NCBI GenBank assembly: GCA_021819435.1 | Contig: JAKARB010000007.1 | Coordinates: forward strand, 124,001 to 188,000 | DNA: 64,000 nt | Direction of reading: 5' to 3' | From: Pseudomonadota bacterium | GTDB taxonomy: Bacteria > Pseudomonadota > Gammaproteobacteria > Burkholderiales > Burkholderiaceae_C | In this document: positions 50,884-63,977 of the stretch, in pieces | How positions within the stretch are numbered: the stretch's first letter is position 1 | How the letters are laid out: each line of letters begins with the position of its first letter | The notes under the pieces: model-generated | What the model was told of the DNA's origin: nothing | What the model saw: the letters and a program-made list of their open reading frames with translations, nothing else | Database searches by the model: none | Program-made: the position numbers and the translations under genes

Positions 50884-51921
50884 TCAGATCACCTTGGCGC
50901 GCATCAGGTCGTTGGTATTGACGGCGCCCACGAGCTGGCCGCTGGCGTCGGTCACCAGCAGGGTGTTGATGCGGTGGTCTTCCATGAGGCTGACGGCCTC
51001 GGCGGCGAGCACGTCGTCGCGGATGGTGCGCGGCGACGGGCTCATGAGTTCACGCGCTGTGAGCGTGCGCAGGTCGACGCCGGCTTCGATCTTGCGGCGC
51101 AGGTCTCCGTCGGTGAAGATGCCCAGCAGGTGGCCTTGCGCATCAACCACGGCGGTGGCGCCCAGGCCCTTGCGGCTCATCTCGGACATCACCTCGCCAA
51201 AGCCCACTTCGGGCGCCACGCGCGGCACGGCGTCGCCACTGCGCATCACGTCGCGCAGGTGGGTCAGCAGCTTGCGGCCCAGGGCGCCGCCGGGGTGCGA
51301 GCGCGCGAAGTCCTCGGCCTTGAAGCCACGCGCATCGAGCAGCACCACGGCGAGTGCATCGCCCAGCGCCATCTGCGCGGTGGTGGAGGCGGTGGGGGCG
51401 AGGTTGAGCGGGCAGGCCTCCACCGCCACGGCGCTGTCGAGCACGATGTCGGCGTGGCGGGCCAGCGATGACTGCGGCTTGCCCGTCATGGCGATGAGTG
51501 GCACGCCCTGGCGCTTGAGCACGGGCAGCAGGGCCGTGAGCTCTTCGCTTTCGCCAGAGTTGGAGATGGCAAGCACCACGTCGCCGGGCTGGACCATGCC
51601 GAGGTCGCCGTGGTGGGCCTCGGCCGGGTGCACGAACATGGCCGGCGTGCCGGTGGAGGCGAGCGTGGCAGCGATCTTGCGTCCCACATGACCGCTTTTG
51701 CCCATGCCCATGATGACGGCCCGGCCGCGGCAGGCCAACACGGTCTGCACGGCTCGGATGAAGGCCTGGCCGGGTTCGCCGTCGAGGCGGGCGCGCAATT
51801 CGGTGAGGGCGCGGGCCTCGATGTCGAGCGCCTGGCGGGCCAGCTCGACGAGTTCGGCGGGACTGAGGTTGGAGTGGGGAAGGTTCACAAGCAAGACATC
51901 ACGGTGACGCCCCGGCAACAT
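50884..51921 (-). CDS. kdsD: Arabinose-5-phosphate isomerase KdsD
   Basis: Interconverts ribulose 5-phosphate and arabinose 5-phosphate, the first committed step towards Kdo. 345 residues: an SIS domain (GRAVIMGMGKSGHVGRKIAAT, SNSGESEELTALLP, MTGKPQSSLARHAD) and two CBS domains (VMRSGDAVPRVAPE; ELMSPSPRTIRDD). ATG at 51921 lies 62 bases from the divergent antiporter gene and is preferred. The extension upstream is not conserved. Confidence 0.95.
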   Translation of the reverse strand: MLPGRHRDVLLVNLPHSNLSPAELVELARQALDIEARALTELRARLDGEPGQAFIRAVQTVLACRGRAVIMGMGKSGHVGRKIAATLASTGTPAMFVHPAEAHHGDLGMVQPGDVVLAISNSGESEELTALLPVLKRQGVPLIAMTGKPQSSLARHADIVLDSAVAVEACPLNLAPTASTTAQMALGDALAVVLLDARGFKAEDFARSHPGGALGRKLLTHLRDVMRSGDAVPRVAPEVGFGEVMSEMSRKGLGATAVVDAQGHLLGIFTDGDLRRKIEAGVDLRTLTARELMSPSPRTIRDDVLAAEAVSLMEDHRINTLLVTDASGQLVGAVNTNDLMRAKVI

Positions 51922-51982
51922 CGCGGCGCCCCAGCGGGCACCGCCACCGTGGCAGTTACGATCGGGAGATTCTAGGGACAAC

Positions 51983-54019
51983 ATGGCATCCACGCTCGAA
52001 CTCACGCTGCTTTACCTCTTCGCCGCCGTGATCGGCGTGGTGCTGTGCCGACTGGCCAAGCTGCCGCCCATGCTGGGCTACCTGGCGGTGGGTGTGGTGA
52101 TCGGGCCCAATGCGCTGGCCTTGGCAAGGGATTCGGCTGGCATCGAGTACCTGGCCGAGTTCGGCGTGGTCTTCCTGATGTTCGTCATCGGGCTGGAGTT
52201 CAACCTGCCCAAGCTGCGCAGCATGCGCTCGCTGGTGTTCGGCCTGGGCTTCAGCCAGGTCACGTTGACGATGGCGGCCACGCTGATCGGGCACCTCGCC
52301 TTGAGCGCGGCGCTGGCGTGGCTGGGCGCCCGCGGGATGATGACGGGCATGGAGCGCGGCCTGCTCGGCTGGGGCGTCGATTGGCAGAGCGCCGTGGCCT
52401 TGGGCGGCGCGCTGGCGATGAGCTCCACCGCCATCGTCGTGAAGATGATGGCCGACCGCATCGAGCTCGACACCGAACACGGTCGCCGCGTGATGGGCGT
52501 GCTGCTGTTCCAGGACCTGGCCGTGGTGCCGCTGCTGGTGCTGATCCCCGCCCTGGGCGACAGCGCCGCCGAGATGACGACCACGCTGGCCTGGGCCTTC
52601 GCGAAGGCCGCGTTGCTGCTGACCATCCTGTTGGCGGGCGGGCAGCGCGTGATGCACTTCTGGCTCAAGCTGGTGGCGCAGCGCAAGAGCGAAGAGCTCT
52701 TCATGATGAACGTGTTGCTGGTCACGCTGGGCCTGGCCTGGTTGACCGAGCACTTCGGGCTGTCGCTGGCGCTGGGCGCCTTCATCGCCGGCATGCTGAT
52801 CGCCGAGACCGACTACAAGCACCAGGTCGAGACCGACATCCGCCCTTTCCACGACCTGCTGCTGGGCCTGTTCTTCATCACCATCGGCATGAAGCTGGAC
52901 TGGCACAGCCTGGTCGACAGCTGGGCGCTGGTGCTGGTGCTGGCCACGCTGCCCGTGGTCTTCAAGCTGGGCCTGGTCACGGCGCTGGCCAAGGCCTTCG
53001 GCGCGCCCACCGGCGTGGCGCTGCGCACGGGCCTGTACCTGGCGCAGGCCGGCGAGTTCGGCTTCGTGCTGGTGACGCTGGCGGCCGACCATCACCTCAT
53101 CCCCGCCCGCGTGGAAAGCCCGCTGCTGGCGGCCATGGTGCTGTCGATGCTGGCCACGCCGCTGATCATCCAGTACAGCAACCGCATCGTGATGCGCGTG
53201 TCCTCCACCGACTGGCTGATGCAGTCGCTGGCGATGACGAAGATCGCCACGCGCTCGATCAACGCCGACCGCCACGTCATCATCTGCGGCTACGGGCGCA
53301 GCGGCCAGAACCTGGCGCGCCTGCTGGACCAGGAAGGCATCCCCTACATGGCGCTGGACCTCGACCCCGACCGCGTGCAGCAGGCGCAGGCGGCCGGCCA
53401 GAGCGTGTCCTTCGGCGATGCGACGCGGCTGCAAAGCCTGCAGGCCGCAGGGCTGGGGCGCGCCAGCGCGTTGGTCGTGACCTACCCGCACACGGCTTCG
53501 GCGCGCAAGATCTTGCGGCTGGTGCGTGAACACGCGCCGCAAGTGCCGGTGGCCGTGCGCACCATCGACGACGCGCCGCTCGACGAACTGCAGCAGGCCG
53601 GCGCCACCGCCGTGGTGCCCGAGGCGCTGGAGGGCTCGCTGATGCTGGCCTCGCAGACGCTGGCGCTGGTGGGCGTGCCCATCCGCCGCGTGATTCGGCT
53701 GGTGCAAGATCAGCGCGTGGCCCGCTACGGCCTGCTGCGCGGCTACTTCCATGGAGCCGACGACGACAGCGTCGACGAGCTGGAGTTGCAGCGCCTGCGT
53801 TCGGTCACCCTGACGCCTGACGCTGCCGCGATCGGCCAAACGTTGGAAGCGGCCTTGCACGAAGTGCTGGCCGACGTGACCGTGGTGTCGGTGCGCCGCG
53901 CCCATGGCCGTGTGGAAACGCCGTCGCTGGGGCTTGAGCTGGCCGCTGGCGACACCTTGGTGATCTCAGGTCGGCCTCGGGCCCTCGCGCACACCGAGGC
54001 GCTGTTGCTCAAAGGATGA
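51983..54019 (+). CDS. CPA2 cation/proton antiporter with TrkA domains (KefB/YbaL-like)
   Basis: Monovalent-cation:H+ antiporter of the CPA2 family, 678 residues. The first about 390 residues hold 11-13 hydrophobic helices (RLAKLPPMLGYLAVGVVIGP; FGVVFLMFVIGLEFNLPKL; GLSLALGAFIAGMLIAETDY). The cytoplasmic C-terminus has an RCK/TrkA-N domain (HVIICGYGRSGQNLARLLDQ, with an acidic VALDLDPDRV-type end) and a TrkA-C domain. The RCK fold implies control by NAD(H) or glutathione-type ligands. It is divergent from kdsD. Confidence 0.92.
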   Translation: MASTLELTLLYLFAAVIGVVLCRLAKLPPMLGYLAVGVVIGPNALALARDSAGIEYLAEFGVVFLMFVIGLEFNLPKLRSMRSLVFGLGFSQVTLTMAATLIGHLALSAALAWLGARGMMTGMERGLLGWGVDWQSAVALGGALAMSSTAIVVKMMADRIELDTEHGRRVMGVLLFQDLAVVPLLVLIPALGDSAAEMTTTLAWAFAKAALLLTILLAGGQRVMHFWLKLVAQRKSEELFMMNVLLVTLGLAWLTEHFGLSLALGAFIAGMLIAETDYKHQVETDIRPFHDLLLGLFFITIGMKLDWHSLVDSWALVLVLATLPVVFKLGLVTALAKAFGAPTGVALRTGLYLAQAGEFGFVLVTLAADHHLIPARVESPLLAAMVLSMLATPLIIQYSNRIVMRVSSTDWLMQSLAMTKIATRSINADRHVIICGYGRSGQNLARLLDQEGIPYMALDLDPDRVQQAQAAGQSVSFGDATRLQSLQAAGLGRASALVVTYPHTASARKILRLVREHAPQVPVAVRTIDDAPLDELQQAGATAVVPEALEGSLMLASQTLALVGVPIRRVIRLVQDQRVARYGLLRGYFHGADDDSVDELELQRLRSVTLTPDAAAIGQTLEAALHEVLADVTVVSVRRAHGRVETPSLGLELAAGDTLVISGRPRALAHTEALLLKG

Positions 54020-54125
54020 AGCCCCCCAGGGGCCCAGTGGATGTCCCTAGCCAGGCGGGCGATGACGGGAGCAAACTCGCATCAACAACAATGCGCCAGG
54101 GTCTGATGGGCCTTCTGTCGGCGCC

Positions 54126-58202
<4,077 letters not shown>

Positions 58203-58256
58203 CGCGGACCCGCAGCCACCTGCAGCAGCCTCGCGACCCGCTCGATCACGCCTTGT

Positions 58257-59321
58257 TCAGGCCACCAGCTCGCTGGCCGTGCCTCGCTCGTCGGCGTACA
58301 AGTCCATCACCCGCAGCACCTCGAACTGCGCCTGAAAGAAGGCATCGAGCAGCGTCGGGTCGAACGCCTTGCCCCGCTCCTCGGCCATCGTCGCCAGCGA
58401 CTGCGAGGTGCTGAACGCCGGCTTGTATGGCCGCTTGTTCATCAGCGCATCGAACACATCGGCGATGGCCACGATGCGCCCGAACACCGGGATCTGCTCG
58501 CCATGCAAGCCTTGCGGGTAACCCGTGCCATCCCAGCGCTCATGGTGGTTCAGCGCGATGGTGCGCGCCGCAGCCAGCAGCTCGTTGTCATGCTTGCCGA
58601 TGATGTCGGCGCCGATCTGGGGGTGGCGGCGCATCAACGCGCGCTCGGCGTCATCCAGCGGGCCTGGCTTGAGCAGGATGTGATCGGGCACGCCGATCTT
58701 GCCCACGTCGTGCAGGGCGGCCGTCTGGAACAGCAGCTGCACCGCCTCAGGCCCCATGCCCACCTGCTGCGCGATCAAGCGCGAGACATGGCTGATGCGG
58801 ATGATGTGGTTGCCCGTCTCGTTGTCCTTGAACTCGGCGGCACGCCCCAGGCGGCGGATGACCTGCTGGCGCGTGGCCATCAGCTCGGCCGTGCGCTGCG
58901 CCACCATGCGCTCAAGCTCGCGCGACTGGTCGTACAACGCCAGGTGCGTGCGCACGCGCGCCTGCACCAGCGGCGGGCTGATCGGCTTGGTGATGTAGTC
59001 GACCGCGCCCAGGCTCAAGCCCAGGGCCTCATCCTCGATCGTGCTCATCGCGGTCACGAAAATGATGGGGATGCGGCGGCGATCCGGGTTGGACTTGATG
59101 CGCCGGCAGACCTCGTGGCCGCTGAGATCGGGCATCATGATGTCGAGCAGGATCAGGTCAGGCGGCTCGTCGGAGTAGACGATCTTGAGTGCCTTGTCAC
59201 CGGAGGTTGCCACCTTGACACGGTATTCCTGCCCCAGCACCCGAGACAGCAGCTCGATGTTCTGCGGTGAGTCGTCGGCAACGAGCACCGTCGGCCGACG
59301 CAGCCCCAAGGTTGAAGACAT
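58257..59321 (-). CDS. Response regulator with HD-GYP domain
   Basis: 354-residue regulator. The N-terminal receiver has phospho-acceptor Asp60 (LILLDIMMPDLSG) and the YITKPI lysine. A linker (about 130-160) leads to an HD-GYP phosphodiesterase domain with HDVGKIGVPD (His204, Asp205) and HHERWDGTGYP (His259-260, with GTGYP at 265-269). These are the residues needed for c-di-GMP hydrolysis. It converges with the hybrid-kinase gene, 54 bases away, and may be its output partner. Confidence 0.94.
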   Translation of the reverse strand: MSSTLGLRRPTVLVADDSPQNIELLSRVLGQEYRVKVATSGDKALKIVYSDEPPDLILLDIMMPDLSGHEVCRRIKSNPDRRRIPIIFVTAMSTIEDEALGLSLGAVDYITKPISPPLVQARVRTHLALYDQSRELERMVAQRTAELMATRQQVIRRLGRAAEFKDNETGNHIIRISHVSRLIAQQVGMGPEAVQLLFQTAALHDVGKIGVPDHILLKPGPLDDAERALMRRHPQIGADIIGKHDNELLAAARTIALNHHERWDGTGYPQGLHGEQIPVFGRIVAIADVFDALMNKRPYKPAFSTSQSLATMAEERGKAFDPTLLDAFFQAQFEVLRVMDLYADERGTASELVA

Positions 59322-59375
59322 CCTGACCTGACCCCCCGCGTTTTGAAACTCGATTCTGAACCCTTTGCGCCATCC

Positions 59376-59843
59376 TCAGGCTGAGGGCAATTGCTGGGTC
59401 AGGTTGGCGCGCATGCGCCACGCCATCACGGTGCCGGCACCACGCAACACCTCAAGCGCCACGGCCGGCACGCGCTGGGCCAGTTCTTCGAAGCGAGGCA
59501 GCCGCAAGGCGAACACCACCGCATTGCCCATGGCCTCGACATTGGCCATGCGCGGCACGTCGCCGAACAGGCCCGGCTCGCCCACCATGGCACCAGGCCG
59601 CAACAGCCCGATGCGCGAAGCCCCGGGCGGCGCGCCGGTGACGAACACCTGCAGCGTGCCCTGTCCCAGGAAGTAAAGCGTGCGATCGTGGTCGCCCTGG
59701 CGCACAAGCAAGTCCCCCGCCCGCAGCTCGTGGCGGGTCAGGTACTGGGCGAAGGTCCGCCACTGTTGGGCGTTCAGACGCGGCCGGAACGCGTCTTCCG
59801 TGTTGAGCGTCTGAATGGCCTGGATCAGTGCGATGGCGTCCAT
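59376..59843 (-). CDS. Cyclic-nucleotide-binding-fold protein
   Basis: 155-residue stand-alone CNB domain: LRAGDLLVRQGDHDRTLYFL, LQVFVTGAPPGASRIGLLRP and PGAMVGEPGLFGDVPRMAN. The phosphate-binding cassette (GEPGLFGDVPRMAN) lacks the canonical Arg pattern (RxAxxxA), so cyclic-nucleotide binding is doubtful. No output domain is fused. It lies 54 bases before the HD-GYP start on the same strand and is probably co-transcribed with it. The 163 bases upstream (59844-60006) hold no gene. Confidence 0.85.
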   Translation of the reverse strand: MDAIALIQAIQTLNTEDAFRPRLNAQQWRTFAQYLTRHELRAGDLLVRQGDHDRTLYFLGQGTLQVFVTGAPPGASRIGLLRPGAMVGEPGLFGDVPRMANVEAMGNAVVFALRLPRFEELAQRVPAVALEVLRGAGTVMAWRMRANLTQQLPSA

Positions 59844-60006
59844 CTCGTGAAGGCCGCCGGAGGTCGACGGCAACTGTGACCGGGAGTGAACAATTTAATC
59901 CAAGCGTGACCCGCCTGTCAGGGAATTGTGGTGCCCTTTTGTCGTGAAAAATGCATGCAAACCACAGACGGCGCCCACCTTTGGGCCGAGCGAGCCTGAT
60001 CTGGCC

Positions 60007-61530
60007 TCATTTGCCGATGCAAAAGCGCGTGAAGATCTCGCCCAGCAGGTCGTCGGCGGAAAACGCCCCGGTGATGCGGCCCAGGGCGTTGTGCGCCAGG
60101 CGCAACTCCTCGGCCAGCAAATCGAGCGCCCCGTCCTGCCGCGCGGCGTGCTCGCCGGCAAGCGCCAGGTGGTCACGCGCTTCATGCAAGGCCTGGACAT
60201 GGCGCTGCCGGGCGATGAACACGCCCTCGGGCGCCGCCTGCCAGCCCGCCTGCTCCAGCAGCGCCTGCCGCAAAGCCTGCAAGCCCTCCCCCGTGCGCGC
60301 CGACAAGCGCAGCACCGCGCCCGCCGGTTTCAGGGCCTGCGGCCCAGGCACCACGGACACCGCAGCGCCAACCCGCCCCGCCGCCACGGTCACATCGGAC
60401 CCGACGTCACCAGTCCCATCCACATCCGCCACATCCGCCTTGTTGAACACGTGCAGCACCGTCATGCCTGCGGGCAGGCGCCCGGCGATGTCCGCATCGG
60501 CCTGGGCGTAGACCGGATCGGCCCAACGCGTGAGGTCGTGCAGGAACAGCACCGCATCGGCTTCGGCAATCGCCTCCCAACTGCGCGCCATGCCAATGCG
60601 CTCCACTTCATCCGAGGCCTCGTGATCAGCGCGCAGCCCGGCCGTGTCGATCACGTGCAGCGGCACCCCTTCGATCTGGATCGTTTCGCTGACCTTGTCG
60701 CGCGTGGTCCCGGCGATCGGCGTGACGATGGCCAGCTCGGCCCCGGCCAAGGCATTGAGCAAGGAGCTCTTGCCGGCGTTGGGCTGGCCGGCCAGCACCA
60801 CCCGCAGGCCCTCGCGCAGCAGCGCGCCCTGACGGGCCTGGCGCAGCACGCCGTCGAGCGCGGCGGCCAGGCGGTCGAGGCGGCCGCGCGCATCGGCCTT
60901 CTCCAGGAAATCGATCTCTTCTTCCGGGAAGTCAAGCGTGGCCTCCACCAGCATGCGCAGGTTGATCATCTGGTCGCGCAGCGCCTCGATCTCGCGGCTG
61001 AAGGCGCCGCCCAGCGAACGGCTGGCCGAGCGCGCGGCGGCCTCCGTGCTGGCGTCGATCAGGTCGGCGATGGCCTCGGCCTGCGCCAAGTCGATCTTGT
61101 CGTTCAAGAAGGCGCGCTGGGTGAACTCGCCCGGCTCGGCCAGACGCAGGCCGGGCAGGCGGGCGCGCCCGGTGACGGGATCGGTTTCAGCAGCAGCCGC
61201 CAGGCAACGCGCCAGGAGCAACTGCATCACCACCGGACCGCCATGGCCCTGCAGCTCCAGCACGTCCTCGCCGGTGTAGCTGTGCGGCCCGGGGAAAAAC
61301 AGCGCCAGCCCGTGGTCGATGGCCTCGCCACCCGCGTCGAGGAAAGGCCCGTAGTGCGCCATGCGTGACTGCAGCAAGCGGCCGCACAAGGCCTGGGCCA
61401 GCGGCATCAAGCCCCGCCCTGACACCCGCACGATGCCCACGGCACCCCGCCCCGGGGCGGTGGCCACGGCCACGATGGGCGACTGACGGTCCAGCCACGA
61501 ATGCGACACCCTGTCTCCGTTTCCAAGCAT
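60007..61530 (-). CDS. mnmE: tRNA modification GTPase MnmE
   Basis: GTPase partner of MnmG in U34 tRNA modification; 507 residues. The N-terminal folate/THF-binding domain ([21 protein letters not shown]) is followed by a helical domain and the inserted G domain. G1 is [16 protein letters not shown] and G3 DTAGLRAD, with a FNKAD G4. The C-terminal FCIGK carries the essential Cys. About 50 residues longer than E. coli MnmE (454), mostly inside the G domain. ATG at 61530 is the best start. Confidence 0.96.
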   Translation of the reverse strand: MLGNGDRVSHSWLDRQSPIVAVATAPGRGAVGIVRVSGRGLMPLAQALCGRLLQSRMAHYGPFLDAGGEAIDHGLALFFPGPHSYTGEDVLELQGHGGPVVMQLLLARCLAAAAETDPVTGRARLPGLRLAEPGEFTQRAFLNDKIDLAQAEAIADLIDASTEAAARSASRSLGGAFSREIEALRDQMINLRMLVEATLDFPEEEIDFLEKADARGRLDRLAAALDGVLRQARQGALLREGLRVVLAGQPNAGKSSLLNALAGAELAIVTPIAGTTRDKVSETIQIEGVPLHVIDTAGLRADHEASDEVERIGMARSWEAIAEADAVLFLHDLTRWADPVYAQADADIAGRLPAGMTVLHVFNKADVADVDGTGDVGSDVTVAAGRVGAAVSVVPGPQALKPAGAVLRLSARTGEGLQALRQALLEQAGWQAAPEGVFIARQRHVQALHEARDHLALAGEHAARQDGALDLLAEELRLAHNALGRITGAFSADDLLGEIFTRFCIGK

Positions 61531-61693
61531 GTGTTGACGACAGCCGGGATTGTCGCCGCAGCCACGCCAGTCGGCTGACATCTGGTTTCACCTTCACGTC
61601 ATGTCGCTCGCGCAACAATGGCATCATTGCTGCGCCGCACCAATTGACCCTGGGCGTCAATCAGAAATAAAACACGACACTCAAGAGGAAGCC

Positions 61694-61822
61694 ATGCTGG
61701 ACACCCTGAAGAGCCTGCTGATGATCGGCGCACCCACCCAGACCGACGGGCCACTTTGGCCTTTCCTGCTGGCTGGCGCCATGGCCGCCGCCGTCCTGCT
61801 CAACCGCATCGGCCGCGACTGA
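61694..61822 (+). CDS. 42-residue predicted membrane microprotein
   Basis: Short open frame with an excellent GAGGAA ribosome-binding site 5 bases upstream of its ATG, and a strong terminator after its stop. The N-terminus is amphipathic and a single hydrophobic helix (PLWPFLLAGAMAAAVLLNRI) ends in the basic GRD. I recognise no family. It is probably a real small inner-membrane protein. A longer in-frame upstream extension is open but unlikely to be translated. Confidence 0.65.
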   Translation: MLDTLKSLLMIGAPTQTDGPLWPFLLAGAMAAAVLLNRIGRD

Positions 61823-61885
61823 AACCCTCTGACCAACACGCCGACGCTCGCCTCACGCCGGCTTTTCAGCTTTTCAGCGCCCAAC

Positions 61886-61927
61886 AAAAAACCGCCTGCC
61901 CCGTGAGGGTTCAGGCGGTTTTGCTTT
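61886..61927. terminator. Bidirectional intrinsic terminator
   Basis: Perfect 9-bp stem AACCGCCTG / CAGGCGGTT with flanking A-tract upstream and T-tract downstream (GGTTTTGCTTT). It serves the microprotein gene (+) and, in the other direction, yidC (-), whose stop is at 61963. Confidence 0.9.
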
Positions 61928-61962
61928 AGCGGTGCGCGCTTTGTTCAGCGCGCCTCGTCAGC

Positions 61963-63666
61963 TCAGTTCTGCACACCCAGGCGCTTGTTGATGAACCATT
62001 GCTGGGCGATCGACAGGATGTTGTTCGTCAACCAGTACAGCACCAAGCCAGCCGGGAAGAAGAAGAACATGACCGAGAACAGCAGCGGCATGATCCACAT
62101 CATCTTGGCCTGGACCGGGTCCGGCGGGGTCGGGTTCAGCCAGGTCTGCAGCAGGGTCGAGCCGGTCATCAGCGCTGGCAGCACGTAGTACGGGTCCATC
62201 ACCGAGAGGTCATGGATCCAGCCGATCCAGGGCGCGTTGCGGATCTCGACGGAAGACGACAGCACCGAGTACAGCGCGATGAACACGGGGATCTGGATCA
62301 GGATCGGCAGGCAGCCGCCGATCGGGTTGACCTTCTCCTCGCGGTAGATCTTCAGCATCTCCTGCTGCATCTCCTGCGGCTTGTCCTTCAAGCGCTCGCG
62401 CAGCTCCTGGATGCGCGGGTTCAGCGCCTTCATCTTGGCCATCGAACGGTAGGCGCTGGCGTTGAGCCAGTAGAAGGCCGCCTTGAGCAGCACCACCAGG
62501 GCCACGATCGCCCAGCCCCAGTTGCCGATCACGCCGTGCAGGAACTTCAGCAGCAGGTACAGCGGCTTGGCCAGGATGTGGGTCCAGCCGTAGTCCTTGA
62601 CCAGCTCCAGACCGGGGGCCAAGGCGCTGAGCTTGTCTTCTTCCTCGGGGCCGACGAACAGCACGGTGTCGAGCGCCTTGCTCTGGCCCGGGGCGATCTC
62701 GCCCAGCGGCAGCAGCATGCCGGTGGCATACAGGTTGTGGGCCACCTTCTGCACATAGAACTCGCGCTGCGCCTTCTGGTTGTACAGCCACGCCGATGCG
62801 AAATGGTGCTGCACCATGGCGATCCAGCCGTTGTCATCGGCCTTCTCGAAATCGAGCTTGCCTTCTTCGATGTGCTTGAAATCGAGCTTCTGGTACTTGC
62901 CCTTGTCGTTGTAGAGGGCCATGCCGGTGTAGGCCACCGGGCCTTGCAGGAAGGACGGACCCGATGGGCCCTTGGGCGGCGTGCCATCGCGCTGCAACTG
63001 TACGTACAACTGCGGGCTCACGGCCGCGGCCGAGGTGTTGACCACCTCCTGCTTCACATCGATGGCATAGCCCCCGCGCGGGAAGCTGTAGGTCTTGACC
63101 AGTTTGACGCCGTTGACCGGCTCCGACTCGAGCTTGACGACCAGGGCCTTGTCACCCGCGGCCAGCTCACGCTCGTTGCTCACCAGCTTGAACGGGGTCT
63201 TGTGCGTGGGCAACTGCAGTGAAGCCGTGCCGACCAAGCCCGATTGCGCCAGGTAGGTGTGCACCTTCGAGTTGTCCAGCACCACCATGTTGCGGCTGCG
63301 GTCGTCCTGGTCCTGGTGCTTGAGCAGCTCCACGCGGACCAGGCTGGCCCCCAGGGTGTCGATGGTGGCCTTGACCACGTCGGTGGTGAAGACCAGCTGC
63401 TCGCCCGTGGCCACAGCCGCACCAGCGGGTGCGCTGGCGCCATCGGCGGCTGGCGTGGCAGCAGCGGCCACACCGGTGTCGGTCTGGGCAGCCTTCGGCA
63501 CATCGGCAGCCGAAGCACCAGAAGCGCCTTCGGCGGCGGCCACGCTGGCCGCGGGCGCCGGCGCGAACAGGGAGGGCTGACCGGTGTGACGCAGCCAGCC
63601 ATCCCACAACATCAGCAGCGAGACGGCGAAGACCGACCACAGCAGGGTGCGACGCAGATCATTCAT
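61963..63666 (-). CDS. yidC: Membrane protein insertase YidC
   Basis: Inner-membrane insertase, 567 residues. The N-terminal helix (TLLWSVFAVSLLMLWDGWL) is followed by a large periplasmic beta-supersandwich domain (about 95-340). Five hydrophobic segments follow, with the conserved WGWAIVALVVLLKAAFYWLN, SMAKMKALNPRIQELRERLK, NPIGGCLPILIQIPVFIALY and LPLLFSVMFFFFPAGLVLYW. It is the YidC1 of Gram-negative bacteria. It is coupled by ATGA to yidD, and the microprotein gene converges on it at the shared terminator. Confidence 0.97.
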   Translation of the reverse strand: MNDLRRTLLWSVFAVSLLMLWDGWLRHTGQPSLFAPAPAASVAAAEGASGASAADVPKAAQTDTGVAAAATPAADGASAPAGAAVATGEQLVFTTDVVKATIDTLGASLVRVELLKHQDQDDRSRNMVVLDNSKVHTYLAQSGLVGTASLQLPTHKTPFKLVSNERELAAGDKALVVKLESEPVNGVKLVKTYSFPRGGYAIDVKQEVVNTSAAAVSPQLYVQLQRDGTPPKGPSGPSFLQGPVAYTGMALYNDKGKYQKLDFKHIEEGKLDFEKADDNGWIAMVQHHFASAWLYNQKAQREFYVQKVAHNLYATGMLLPLGEIAPGQSKALDTVLFVGPEEEDKLSALAPGLELVKDYGWTHILAKPLYLLLKFLHGVIGNWGWAIVALVVLLKAAFYWLNASAYRSMAKMKALNPRIQELRERLKDKPQEMQQEMLKIYREEKVNPIGGCLPILIQIPVFIALYSVLSSSVEIRNAPWIGWIHDLSVMDPYYVLPALMTGSTLLQTWLNPTPPDPVQAKMMWIMPLLFSVMFFFFPAGLVLYWLTNNILSIAQQWFINKRLGVQN

Positions 63667-63977
63667 GGGTGAGAGGAATCCGACGAGGGGTTGGAAAAAC
63701 GGGAAAACAGGCCCGGCGCCCGGTCAGGCACCGGATCGTGCCCACCGGGGCAGCCCGGATGGCAGCGCAACAATCGGCGCGCAGCGAGGTAACTGCCCGC
63801 AGCCGGACCATGGCGTTGCAAGGATTCGAGCGCGTACTGCGAGCAGGTTGGCGTGAACCGGCAAGCAGAGCCCAGCCAGGGACTCAGGAAGAAGCGGTAG
63901 GCGCGGACCACGCCCATCAGCAAGGCGTTGACCACGCCAGACAAGCCGGCCAGCAGTTTGCGCAAGACCCGCATCAT
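63663..63977 (-). CDS. yidD: Membrane protein insertion efficiency factor YidD
   Basis: 104-residue inner-membrane-associated protein of the YidD family, whose gene normally sits between rnpA and yidC. Signature: RAYRFFLSPWLGSACRFTPT, CSQYALESLQRHG, then RRLLRCHPGCPGGHDPVP. The ATG at 63977 overlaps the stop of the preceding gene (rnpA) as ATGA; ATG at 63974 is an alternative. A GGAGG site lies 8 bases upstream. Confidence 0.95.
   Translation of the reverse strand: MMRVLRKLLAGLSGVVNALLMGVVRAYRFFLSPWLGSACRFTPTCSQYALESLQRHGPAAGSYLAARRLLRCHPGCPGGHDPVPDRAPGLFSRFSNPSSDSSHP

Noticed and set aside
51956-53905. 649-codon open frame opposite the antiporter gene
   Set aside because: His/Gln-rich complement of a hydrophobic coding sequence; the plus-strand frame matches CPA2 plus TrkA domains throughout.
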